DNA of 64,000 nucleotides from Carnegiea gigantea. Taxonomy: Eukaryota; Streptophyta; Magnoliopsida; Caryophyllales; Cactaceae. Below the pieces are notes generated by a model, which saw only the letters and a program-made list of their open reading frames with translations, made no database searches and was not told where the DNA came from. The stretch is from the NCBI GenBank assembly GCA_029747015.1, contig JAKOGI010002476.1, positions 1-64,000 on the forward strand. Reading direction: 5' to 3'. Numbering within the stretch: the first letter of the stretch is position 1; every line of letters begins with the position of its first letter. A program made the translations under genes and the position numbers. Positions 34,680-49,323 of this stretch are shown here, in pieces.

Positions 34680-37317
34680 TGTTGGGTTTTATGGCCCAAA
34701 ATCTCGGGTTTAGGCACGGGGTGACCATGCTGCATGGGCACGGGCGTGCCGTGACACAGAAGACCGAAGAACAGAGCAGACAGAGAAGTGACACGGTGTG
34801 CCCGTGCCATATGGCACGGTCGTGCCACATGGCACGGCACGACCGTGCCACGGGAAATTTTCTGCCGCCTTCAAGTGGCGGCTAGGGTTGCGCTTTGGTA
34901 ACGGTTTTTGGAAGGCGGCAGCTAGGGTTTTCAAGGGGAAACCCTACCTCACAGACCCTATATAAAGGGGGTCTAGGGCCTTGTTTCAAAACACTCCAGT
35001 ATAGAAAACACATTGAGAGAGTGAGGTTATTTGTGAGAGAATTCAATTGAGAGTATTGTAATTCTGCTCTTAATCACTGAAGTGATTGTGGTGTACTACT
35101 CTGCTCATAGTGAAATTTGTCGGTGTGCTGTTGCCGTCCATGGTTTTTCCCGATTTGGGTTTTCCACGTTAAATCTCTTGTCTTCTTATTTCTATTTTCT
35201 GTTATTCACTTGATTTCTGAATTTCTAATTCATCCTATTGCTTCCGCTATACTGTTACTTTGATATTAATCCTAATAAGTGGTATCAGAGCTTTGGTTAT
35301 AGGATGTCTTCTATCATGAGGGTAGATATTTACAAATTCGATGGGGAGATTAGTTTTAGTCTCTGGAAGGTGCAGATGAGAGCAGTTCTCATTCAGCACG
35401 GGTTATGGAAGGTTCTGAAGGGACCTCACGTAAAACCCGAGAAGATGACAGAAGAACAGTGGGCTGAAGATGTAAAGAAGAGACGTGGGTTGTTGACGGA
35501 GGACGAATGGGAGGAACTGGAGTTGAAGGCGGTTTCAGCCATACAGTTGTTCTTAGCACCACATGTCCTGCGAGAGGTGCTTGATAAGACAACTGCGGTG
35601 GATCTTTGGGCTCGGTTGGAGGAACTCTACATAACGAAGAGTCTCGCCAACAAGATCCGTTTGAAGGAAAGGTTGTATACCTTTCGTATGGCTGAAGGTA
35701 CCCCTGTCCAAAAGCATCTGAATGAGTTTAACTCTATTCTTGTTGACTTGGAGAGTCTAGATGTGAAAGTTGAGGATGAGGATAAGGCTATTTTGCTTGT
35801 TGTGTCGTTAACCCCTTCTTATAAACACTTTAAGGAGATTATGCTATATAGTAATTCTAATACTATATCGTTTGAAGATGTTAAGTCAAACCTATTGTCT
35901 AAAGAGAAGTTTGATCTTGACATTCATGATTCTGCTGAAGGATTAGCAGTAAGGGGTACAGCAACTGAAAAGGGGAACGGTAATAGGAGTAAGAACCGTT
36001 CTAAGTCTAAAAAGCCTCATGCTGGTAAGACCTGCAATTACTGTGGTAAATTGGGTCATATTATTGCTAACTGCTGGAACCTGCAAAAGAAGAAGGAGAA
36101 AGAGGAAGATAATTCTCAGGAGCCTGCTGAAGCTTCATTTGCTGAATCTGATTCTGATGGTGACGTGTTGTTCGCTACCTCTACTGAAAGAGGGAGTGAT
36201 TCTGATTGGATTCTTGATTTTGGGTGTACCTATCATATGTGTCCTCACAAGGATTGGTTTTCAACATATGATCCAGTTGACTCAACTGTTGTTCACATGG
36301 GCAATAATGCCCAATGTAATGTAATTGGAATCGGTACTGTTAAAATCAAGACCCATGATGGTGTTGTCAGGACCTTATCGAATGTTCGTCACGTTCCTGA
36401 CTTGAAGCGTAACCTCATCTCGTTGGGCACCCTTGAATCCAAAGGGTGCAAATATTCAGCTGAAGGTGGAGTTATGAAGGTCTCAAAGGACAGTAGGATT
36501 CTGCTGAAGGGTTTGAGGCAAGGAGACCTCTATGTCTTGCAGGCATCTACTGTGACAGGTTATATGAAGGAAAGTTCATATAAATCATCTCCTAGAGCTA
36601 AGTTCAAGCATTGCTTGAACTCAGTTGGTATTCGCAGTCATTGAGAAGCCCTGCGGGGCATAGCCCCATAGGGGCCATCACCCCTTGGGGTGTGACGACG
36701 ACGACGGTAATTGAAGACTGGAGATTTTGGTCCAAGGTGGAGATTGTTGGATTTTATGGCCCAAAATCTCGGGTTTAGGCACGGGGTGACCATGCTGCAT
36801 GGGCACGGGCGTGCCGCGACACAGAAGACCGAAGAACAGAGCAGACAGAGAAGTGACACGGTGTGCCCGTGCCATATGGCACGGTCGTGCCACGGGAAAT
36901 TTTCTGCCGCCTTAAAGTGGCGGCTAGGGTTGCGCTTTGGTAACGGTTTTTGGAAGGCGGCAACTAGGGTTTTCAAGGGGAAACCCTACCTCACAGACCC
37001 TATATAAAGGGGTCTAGGACCTTATTTCAAAACACTCCAGTATAGAAAACACATTGAGAGAGTGAGGTTATTTGTGAGAGAATACAATTGAGAGTATTGT
37101 AATTCTGCTCTTAATCACTGAAGGGATTGTGGTGTACTACTCTGCTCATAGTGAAATTTGTCGGTGTGCTGTCGCCGTCCGTGGTTTTTTCCCGATTTGG
37201 GTTTCCACGTTAAATCTCTTGTCTTCTTATTTCTGTTTTCTGTTATTCACTTGATTTCTGAATTTCTAATTCATCCTATTGCTTCCGCTATACTGTTACT
37301 TTGATATTAATCGTAAC
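34680..37317 (+). mobile_element. Non-autonomous gag-only Copia element, 2.6 kb, TSD GACAAT
   Basis: LTRs at 34680-35276 and 36745-37317 begin TGTTGG and are almost identical: about a dozen substitutions by eye plus an extra short repeat of CATGGCACGGCACGACCGTG type in the left LTR. Flanks GACAAT (34674-34679 and 37318-37323) are duplicated. A primer-binding site TGGTATCAGAGC is at 35280-35291 and a polypurine tract CCAAGGTGGAGA ends at 36743. The interior has one long ORF for gag plus the start of protease, joined to the last residues of pol. Integrase, reverse transcriptase and most RNase H are deleted. Confidence 0.93.
35304..36644 (+). CDS. Gag plus partial protease of Copia element (447 aa)
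   Basis: Uninterrupted ORF starting MSSIMRVDIYKFDGEISFSL, the usual N-terminus of Copia gag; a longer frame upstream lies in the LTR and leader, so this ATG after the primer-binding site is the better start. Residues about 50-215 form the gag-polypeptide (UBN2) domain, with YITKSLANKIRLKERLYTFR. The CCHC knuckle CNYCGKLGHIIANC is at about 257-270. A protease-like domain follows, but its active site reads DWILDFGCTYHM instead of D-S-G, so it is probably inactive. After NLISLGTLESKG and LYVLQAS the ORF jumps to AKFKHCLNSVGIRSH, the very end of a pol protein, showing a deletion that kept the frame. The product could still form particles and be mobilised by a complete relative; that is inference. 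Confidence 0.9.
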   Translation: MSSIMRVDIYKFDGEISFSLWKVQMRAVLIQHGLWKVLKGPHVKPEKMTEEQWAEDVKKRRGLLTEDEWEELELKAVSAIQLFLAPHVLREVLDKTTAVDLWARLEELYITKSLANKIRLKERLYTFRMAEGTPVQKHLNEFNSILVDLESLDVKVEDEDKAILLVVSLTPSYKHFKEIMLYSNSNTISFEDVKSNLLSKEKFDLDIHDSAEGLAVRGTATEKGNGNRSKNRSKSKKPHAGKTCNYCGKLGHIIANCWNLQKKKEKEEDNSQEPAEASFAESDSDGDVLFATSTERGSDSDWILDFGCTYHMCPHKDWFSTYDPVDSTVVHMGNNAQCNVIGIGTVKIKTHDGVVRTLSNVRHVPDLKRNLISLGTLESKGCKYSAEGGVMKVSKDSRILLKGLRQGDLYVLQASTVTGYMKESSYKSSPRAKFKHCLNSVGIRSH

Positions 37318-37323
37318 GACAAT

Positions 37324-38528
37324 ATATTGTATTTTAAGAATATTGAACAATAATACTTTCAACTTTGAATTTGGACAATTATGCACTTTAGTATAAGCCT
37401 ATTCACTGTTTATATATTAGGACCAATTTTGAAGGTGTTTTTAGTGAATGATGTTAGTGCATATTCCACATATATTTGTAATGGCGCACACTTAAAATTC
37501 TTTCATTTTAAACATATGCAATAGTATATCATTGTGAAATTGATGCATTCTCGATAAAAAAATATATTTAAACATGATCTTAATATATAATAAGTAAATA
37601 GGCCAGTAGTAAGTTGGATGAACATTCAAGTTCAAAATTTTATGTTTTATTATCCAATACTCTAAAATAGAGCATATCGTCATCCAAAATTCCTAGTTTT
37701 AATACATTAAACAAGTTAACTATATTTGAATATATCATGAACATTGGAAGGATAGATCTGAATATGATGGAGATAAAAGTAACTCAATCTAACCAACTCA
37801 AGCATAATATTATCATCTGAACTTCCTAGTTTTAATACATTAAACAAGTTAATTATGTTCATTCTCTTATCTACATTGTTCGTTGTGTTTAATAATAATT
37901 TAATTCCTTTGTTTTATGGGTTTTTTTCTTTGTTTTGGTCATTCTTTTTTAATTTTATTGGAATCGAGTTATCGTTGGTCTAATAAGAGATAGAGGTCTC
38001 TAATTATAAATTCTCTTTATTCACAAGACTCGAATATGATATATTATAGAAAAATAAGTGTCAAAATACTTGAATCAATCCGTATATAAACTAGTTTGAT
38101 TGTTTTTTTGGGGGGTACATGTACTAGTACTCTAATTTTTGTTCGTTCTCTCATTATATGACCGTACAAATCATGGTAATGAACCGTACTTGTAAGGAGA
38201 ATTATTGCCGGATATTATTAGGTGGTGGCAAATAATTAATTTAATTTGCTGTTCACAGCTTCACATCAGCTGGCAAATCGTTGACCAAGAACACAAAGAA
38301 CTTATCATTTAAACAACCCTCCAGTACAAAACAAAAATTTAAAAAAAGAGAAATTATTTTTTATTTTTATTTAAATAAAAATTAAATAAAATTTTGGAGT
38401 ATAGTTAATTCACATTTCACATCATCTAATTAAGGAAATAACAAAAATGACTAAATCAAACATAAGTAACATCAACAAGAGGTTACGTGCGTGATGGCTA
38501 GCTGATATCCTCTTTAGTTTTAGCTCTC
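37324..38528. other. Segment B spacer
   Basis: Non-coding. The first 490 bp align with segment A 16925-17510; the rest is specific to B. No gene recognised. Confidence 0.5.
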
Positions 38529-38542
38529 GTATGAATTACATT

Positions 38543-38688
38543 TTTATTTGGGTTTCTAGGAGTCACAAAAGACAATACAATACAATTACAATATAATTGA
38601 TGAGGGAGAAATTGAACCTGAGACCTAATGTATCCACTACTTCAGTCTTTACCATTAGACTAAGACTTCATTGATATTGTATGAATTA
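38543..38688 (-). mobile_element. tRNA-derived SINE, 146 bp, 14-bp TSD
   Basis: On the minus strand it shows TCTTAGTCTAATGGTAAAG (A-box TAGTCTAATGG) and, about 40 bases on, GGTCTCAGGTTCAATTTCTC (B-box GGTTCAATT), then an A-rich 3' end (CAAATAAAA). It is flanked by perfect GTATGAATTACATT repeats at 38529-38542 and 38689-38702. The spacing of the boxes fits Pol III type 2 promoters. I do not know the family name. Confidence 0.88.
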
Positions 38689-38702
38689 CATTAGCATGCC
38701 TT

Positions 38703-40924
38703 TGAACAGACTAAGGGTGAAGACATGATTAAATGAACTAAAAATTCATTATATTTTGGTCCAGTAGTAAAAGTCCTAATTTATATTCGACCAAATTTTC
38801 TGAATTTTTAGTACAACAGAAATTCTAAACAGTAAGTCATTTGGAAGAGCTAGTTACTTGATTTTCTTAAAAACTTGGTCAACTAGTTTAATGATGTCTT
38901 AAAATGCTTCATTCTTATCCCTTGCAAAGGAGAAGAGATAATTGATTCGTAAAAACAAAAAAAAGAAATTCAAATATGACAGTCAGAATATAATATTAGA
39001 AGATGATTTATTTTTTATGCATTAGAAACCAACCACTAGGATTTTTTTTGGGGGGCCAACAAATTTGAAAGTTTAGTTTAGTCAACTTGTTAGGTAACTA
39101 ACATCAGATAACTGATAAACCAAATTTAAAGCAACTGTTTTTAATACACTAACAAAATAAGTACTGCTTACATTAATACCATGTGCCGTAATAGAAAATG
39201 TTATCATGAAAATAGGAAATTTTAAAGATAAAATTAAAATGAACCAATTATAGTGAGTTAGTATACTTTCGATATAATACACTACAATGGTCTTTTAATT
39301 TCTACTCTCACTAATGAAGGCAATTTTATTTTTTTCTGTTTTATTTTTGAATGAATATTCTTTTTTTAATATTATCATTGAGGAAAGGGGATTATCATAT
39401 ATCATATCATCATATATCATATATCATATATATAATATAAAACTGAATGGGTTGAATAGGTTAATGGTGTTTTGACAAGTAGCGAATTCCTATTGGCGAT
39501 CTTACATTTATGTCAATAGTGTGTGATTATGCTTTATTTGATTAATTTAATCATCATCGATTTTACTACCAATATCTAAGTATCAATATTAAATTATTAT
39601 TTTTTATTCAATTGTTCTACCGGTTATGAATTTATAAATTGATTGGTTTAATATTTCAGTTGTCATCATTCATTATCCAAATTTGAAGAGACGTACCCCT
39701 TAGACCAAAATGACATTAAACATATGCCAAAAATTTTAAAAAAAAATATGTATCCTGTGCTAAAATGAAGTATAAAAGGTAGGAGAACAAAATTTATGTT
39801 GGGTATTTTTTATAAAATAACAAAAAAAGAAAAAAAAGGTGAAAAAGTTAGTATCAAATGGTATACACATGCATGTGTATTTAACTGTGAGATATGTAAA
39901 TACATTTATTAAACATAATTTGATGTTTTTATATATCTTCTATTTTTCTTTTTTGAGTAAAAGGGTCTTAATAATGATGCTTATTTTACAAATATAATAG
40001 GATCATTAGACACTTATATTCGTGAGATTTATTTTACAAATATCTCCACAAGTACCACTAACTAAATTGTAGCATATAGGAATTGAGACCCAGACTTGCC
40101 TTATCTTCAAAATGATCCTGTATCTTTTTAAGAACTAACTACAAATAGATACACTATTACACATATTAAATTACATGCAATCGTTCGATTTCAAATTTCT
40201 TATTAAATGATAAATGCATTTACATGCTTCAAATATATATATATATATATATAATTATCATATATGCATGCCGTTTGACACTAACATCTTCACTCCTTTT
40301 TTTCCCTCTTTTTGTTATTTTTTTTAAAAAATCATATAATATAAGAATTGTTCTTTTATCATGCTAAAAATAATGTCCAACTAAAAACATAGTTGTCAAT
40401 CCAAGAAATATGTCAAAAATAAAATGATTTATGTAGATATTTTTTAGTATCAATTATTTAGACATATTAATGTTTCTAATTAAAATAAATGATAAAATCA
40501 CATACTCTTTGAAGTAAAATAATATGATCATAAAATTTCTGTCCGTGTAAAGTACAAAATGCACACTAGTATTGGCTGATTTTTTAGTAATCTAAAATTC
40601 TAAATGCACAATTGCACGCAAAATAATGGGTTCACTTTTTATGGCAAAGCCTATTCGATTCATTCTTTTTATATATTTGGATAAGTTGGGGCAAACCAAG
40701 TTCCAATTGTTGTAAAAATCATGATTACAACTTATTTGGAAAGAACCATCAAAGGGTTGGATTTAACCCATTTTTCAATGCGTTCTTGCACTGAGGTCTC
40801 CCCACAAAATATGGAACCCTACTGGGCTGCCACGACAAACCCCAACACCACCAAAAAAAAAAAAGAAAAAAAAGAAAAAAAAAGGAAAGCTTATTAGAGA
40901 GTTGAATTTCTCTCAAAATACTCA
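38703..40924. other. NRT2 3' flank and segment B spacer
   Basis: Non-coding. It holds a CATATATCAT-rich stretch at 39395-39435, a short (AT)n near 40225-40252, and a plus-strand A-rich tract at 40848-40886 that forms a T-rich tract just past the NRT2 stop on the transcribed sense strand. Reading minus, CTAATAAGC near 40888-40896 could serve as a poly(A) signal. Blocks align with segment A. Confidence 0.5.
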
Positions 40925-44537
<3,613 letters not shown>

Positions 44538-44549
44538 GTCTATCGATCT

Positions 44550-44590
44550 TATGTTTTCGTTTTTGTTTTTGTTTTTGTTTTTGATTTCCC
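44550..44590 (-). repeat. (AAAAAC)n repeat in the NRT2 5' leader
   Basis: Four to five units of GTTTTT on the plus strand, AAAAAC on the sense strand, begin about 15 bases upstream of the start codon. A pure A/C leader next to the start is a plausible unstructured 5' untranslated region. Confidence 0.8.
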
Positions 44591-44680
44591 TCCCCTAAGG
44601 AAGTGAAGAAGAAATGAGATGATATTGTGTTGAGAATTATGGTGGTTGTTGTGGAGACATGTCCTACGGTCGCTTGGGAT

Positions 44681-44688
44681 CTTATACT
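44681..44688 (-). promoter_or_regulatory. Candidate TATA box of NRT2
   Basis: On the minus strand AGTATAAGATC lies about 145 bases upstream of the start codon, a usual distance for a plant gene with a 100-base leader. No nitrate-response element could be assigned by eye. Confidence 0.4.
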
Positions 44689-44699
44689 AGGGTACCGTT

Positions 44700-47600
44700 G
44701 ACATAGCAAAGGGTTGGAATAATGAAGCCAATGAGAGATTCCAACAGGCACAATTTCGTCATCAAACGAAAATTAGTTAATTAAATCCTAGTTGAAGAGT
44801 CCAACTACTAAAAAAATTTAAATAAATAAAGACATCCACACATAGCCGTATCCCGTATGCATCAAGTTGGAATATACGATTAGTGATAACCTATCAGAGA
44901 TACCAAAAGATCAAGTGCCTTTTGGGGCTACCATTTTGGCCGCTTATAATCATATTTTGTTATTATTTATGCATTACATTAATATTAGCCAATTATTTAG
45001 TGCTACGGCAATAGTTGGAGATAGGAATTCAGTACAACACACAATTAGATAACGAAGTTGACCATCTCTGGGAGTGGGAATGAAGCCATAGCCATATGAA
45101 AGCTCTCCAATTAGGCAATCCCAACTAACATTGGAGTGTAAGCATAAGCTAGTTAGTAAAAATCAAAAAAATGATGTACCTTTGATTACCACAATGTTAG
45201 TTGTTTCAGTAAGATCATTTGCAAAATTATGGTGTAAATTAATGATTAACTTTTCTTTAGATGAATTTAGATTATATATCTTCTTACTGATTGCAGACAG
45301 CATATATAAGGATATTTTTCGCAAATTATATTTTCACACCGTCCTATTAGATATCAATAATTCGACTTAGTAAAAGTAATTCGAATCGAATGATTCAAGT
45401 TCACAGCTGGCCTAACATTCCAAACAATTAATTTAAAGTAGACACAAAATCTAAGTTGGCTTGAACCGAATCAAACTCGACTTGAATATTTTCCACAAAA
45501 TTCAATTTCTTTGCAAATTAAAATGAGTTTTTTTTTTTTTTTAACCATACATGAACCGACACGAAGTCGACTTGAACTAAAGAATGAACCGATCCGAAGA
45601 ACCAAACTGAATCCTATCAACATGAATAAGATCACCAACCCAAAATTAAGTTGATCTAAAATCGGATCGAATATCCCATTTACCAGGTCTATGTACTATC
45701 AATGCAGATAGTAAAAGTACCAATCACACATCCCACATAACTAATTAAGATTCTGTTCTTTTCAATTTATTATAAGTAACCTATTGCTGATTAGTGTTAA
45801 ATAGTGTTGATCGATATTGAAGCTGATAAGTACTAACTACCGAAAAGATTATAATTAGAAAATACGGCAAGATGTTGATAAATGCTTAAACATAGCTCAT
45901 CTGTATTGATTAACACTTATGCATCAGTATTGAATGCTAATAATAAGTAATTATGATAAGTTAAAAAGAATATTCTCGCACACATGCGGAGGGGTTTAGC
46001 ACCCCTAGGTAATTTCATTATCTTTTGGGAATGTAGTGTAAACTTTTCTTACTCAAAATAAAAAAATTCGATCAAAACTAGTGTTTATTATGTAACTCAA
46101 CGACATACTTAGAAGTTTAAATGCAAAATAGACATGAAGTACATGCTTCAAACACCTTTTAATTAGAATTTAACACTTCATTTGCCACTATTCTTTTCTA
46201 CCATGCATTTCATGAAGAGGAAATTTTCATCACGATAGATATTAGATCGGGATTCTTGCTGCTTCAGCATGCCCCGTAGAAAAGCTGCAATTTGTAGTGA
46301 GAATATAATGCATTTTTTTAACTATAAAGGCTACAATTTGGCGTTCACAATCGAAAGAAGCTGAATTGATTGATTAAAATGTAATTATTTGAAGTCAAAT
46401 TACATGAATCTTGTGCTAATTAATAATTAGTGTCATCATTGATTAATTTCAGCAACTAAACTGGAATGAAAGAAGACCTAGTTCAGAAATCATTTGGCGT
46501 ATATAATATTTATGTCACATGTTGCATAAGGACAAGTTGACAAAGTGTACTAACAAATCGCACTAATCCGTAACATAATTAATATTGTATAAATCCATGA
46601 CGGATAGCTGACAAAACGCTCATATCTGCTATGGTTGTATTGAGGTTGTGATTTAAAGGATTAAATTTTAGACACCGAGTATATCAGATAACAAATTTTA
46701 ATTTCTCCTTAATTAAGATCTAATTTATTATATCATCATGTGTGATGAATTTTCTTTAAACTCAATAGAAAGCGACAAATCTATAAGAAATTAAATCTAC
46801 TCAAACAAGATAAAATATGAAGGGAAATTCTATGAACACCAAGTACGAGTAAACTGACAAGTTGTTTTCGCTATCTAGCTCGTTGGTAAGGGATGAACAG
46901 CTGAGCGCCAATTGTTCCGTTTGATGTTGATGTATCAGGCATTTCGAAGAGGATCTGGGGTCTGTAATGGCGTTTGGAGAGGAATACACTCTAACTTGAA
47001 TTTTCATGCTTATTCTTTACATTACTAATTGCAACACTTGTATTTAGACATTTTTGAATTCTTCATTACATGTTGTCGCATCAATTTTTTGTTTTCTTTG
47101 CAAATTCTCGTGTAATATGTTCTAATGTAACCTTTTCGTGTAACACTTCCCATCATCCGACATCTTAAGACAAGTTTTGAGAATAGCTTCACCTAATTAA
47201 GACCCTCTTGCTCGATCTCTTTCTTCCCTGGTTCGCTTACTCTTCATACAACGTGAAATTAATTCATTGAAAAAATCAGGTTCACATTAATATAATTTTT
47301 ACATTGAATTATCTGGTCTTGTTTGAACACTGTTCTTTTAATTTAAATTCTATGTTACATTTGGATGTAGGCATTTTAGAACTGCTCCACCCCCCCGAAT
47401 GTGAAGTAAGCTAGATATCAATCGGAGACAAATGTTAATTAGAACACAAAACTAATTTTTTTTTTGCGGGGGGTATGGTATTGAACATTATGTAAAATAG
47501 GTGACTTAGCAAAATGTTCCATCAACTTAATTTCATGATGTAAGTACGTACGGCAAGTTATTGTTGTGTGTGAGATGCGGCCAGAGAAAGCTCAAAGGAC

Positions 47601-47703
47601 AAAAATAGGAGCCTGTACATATAATGGATACCTCCTCTAATCAACTCTAAGACATTCAATTTTTGGTTTTTGTTTATCCAGTTTGTGGATAATATTGGGA
47701 CAT
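44700..47703. other. NRT2 upstream spacer
   Basis: AT-rich, without a recognised gene. The stretch of about 45400-45690 has repeated GAACCGA, CGACTTGAA and GATCGGAT motifs and ends TACCAGGTCTA, resembling a degraded hAT-like MITE of the kind seen at 775 and 15245, but I could not find its left end. Regulatory sequences of NRT2 must lie in this interval. Confidence 0.4.
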
Positions 47704-47725
47704 TGTTGACCCCATCCTTATGTAA

Positions 47726-49267
47726 TGTGAGGTTTTGATGATAACAAACACAAATGTAATATACACTTGAGTGTATTGATCGAACAGGTTCCAAAGACTG
47801 TTTGAAAAACTTAAAATTGCTTGATTAACCATGGTCGAGAACAGGTCTTAAGAACAGTTCCTCATAACAGTTGAATGGCAAAGAACTTAAAGCAAATCAA
47901 AGACATGGAGTACTTCAGAAACAGCTCCGGGAACAGTTTTGAGTAACATCATAGCAATAGGTCTTAAGAACAGTTCCTCAGAATAGCTGAATGGCAAAGA
48001 ATTCAAAGCGCATCAAAGACATAAAGAACTTCAGGAACAGCTCAGGAAACAGTTGTGAGTAACATCACAGCATTGGAGTGACAAGTCAAAATCCTATAGA
48101 TACTGTCTGGTTGATTCAACAAGAGTCTTAGTCTGTTATAGATTTTATTTTCTTAGATTCTTGTTAATATGCCACTTGGAAGATCTTGATTTAACATTTA
48201 CTTTGAATGGTTTTTAAGAACACTGTCTCAGATCAGTTATGAGATCAGGGTTCAGATTGTTTTCAAGCCAAAACGATTTTTTCATAGTTTTTCTAAAATC
48301 TTGGGCTGATGGTTTTTGAAATTATTTGAGATATATTTTCTGTTATCATTAAACCCAGGATAAGTTATTTTTTGGTTTTGAAATATATTATGGAGATTTT
48401 GAGTCTAGCTTTTAGGGGGAATCTTTTACAAAATAAACCAAACTCTTATTTTTGGAATATGAATAAGAAGATGAGAAATTTTGGGATTTGGCTACTGAAA
48501 ACATTCGTGGCTTCCCATAATCTGTTGTCCTGCACAAAGATCTTATCCTTGCGGCTCAAGCACACAAAGATCTTGTTACCTTCTACTATTTAAGGAGCTC
48601 CTCCACCTCCACATCAAAATAAGTTTTTTATACGGTTTTCACATAAAATTTTCAAAGGGCTTCTTACACGGTTTTTCAAGGAATTTAACTTGCAAATCAT
48701 ATTTTCAGAAAAACTATCAAAGTGTGTGTGAAAATTGAGTCATCTTCCTTGGCATACTAGGAGCAAAATTGTACCTTACATTCGCTTAGTTAGAAGCACA
48801 AAAGTGAGGTGTATTTTTATTCTCTTCTTTCATCAAAGTGAGAGTTGAGTGTGTCCAAGTCTAGGGAGGCTTTGGACGTGGGTAATTTGTTTTGGAAAGA
48901 CAATTACGTGAGTGTGTCCAAGTCTGAGAGACTAGGACGTGGTGTGTAACTAGTCTAAGGGTAGACAGTTACGTGTGTTGCAATTGTAATAGAGAAGGTT
49001 ACCTTTGTAACGTGTTTAGCCCGTATAGTGGAAGTGTGTGAAAATCCTACCGGGATAGGTCATGGTTTTCGCCTCGATTGGGCTCGAGGTGTTTCCACGT
49101 AAAAATCCGGTGTTCATACTTTTCTACTTATTTCCGCTATTTTACACTTTCTGAGCACTTTATAAACAGTTCTTCCGAACAAGGTCTAAGCCTGTTTCCA
49201 GAAAATTGCTAAAACTTGGCAACACAATTCACCCCCCTCTTGTATTTGTGTACTCTCAAATCTAACA
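47726..49267 (+). mobile_element. 5' LTR of SIRE-like Copia element, about 1.5 kb
   Basis: It begins TGTGAGGTTTTGATGATAAC and ends TCAAATCTAACA. The left border could instead be TGTTGACC at 47704. The primer-binding site TGGTATCAGGGC (49270-49281) follows two bases later. A TATA-like CTATTTAAGG lies near 48586. CACCCCCCTCTTG near the end of U5 is typical for this lineage. The 3' LTR is not in the window because an Athila-like element interrupts the SIRE element at about 56545. Confidence 0.78.
47844..48075 (+). repeat. 116-bp tandem duplication in the LTR U3
   Basis: GGTCTTAAGAACAGTTCCTC starts at 47844 and again at 47960; both units run through GAATGGCAAAGAA, CATCAAAGACAT, GGAACAG and GAGTAACATCA. 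The units differ by point changes. Duplicated U3 sequence often carries transcription-factor sites. Confidence 0.9.
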
Positions 49268-49323
49268 AGTGGTATCAGGGCAGGTTCTCATTAGAAAGAT
49301 TAACATCTTGAGAGATCCTAAAC

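Larger units (their letters stand above)
28353..40800 (+). repeat. Segment B: duplicate of segment A, downstream of NRT2
   Basis: Collinear with segment A in blocks listed there. It contains three stretches absent from A: about 29670-37340 (with the Copia element and a MITE), about 37810-39055, and about 39400-40565. The last matching block, 40754-40790, lies about 130 bp past the NRT2 stop codon, probably inside the 3' untranslated region. Confidence 0.85.

Noticed and set aside
34615..34934. ORFs on both strands in the Copia LTR
   Set aside because: They arise from GTGCC/GGCAC repeats in the LTR and recur at 36638-37007.
46860..46940. tRNA gene or SINE (TAGCTCGTTGGTAAG looks like an A box)
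   Set aside because: No convincing B box, no cloverleaf and no flanking duplication.
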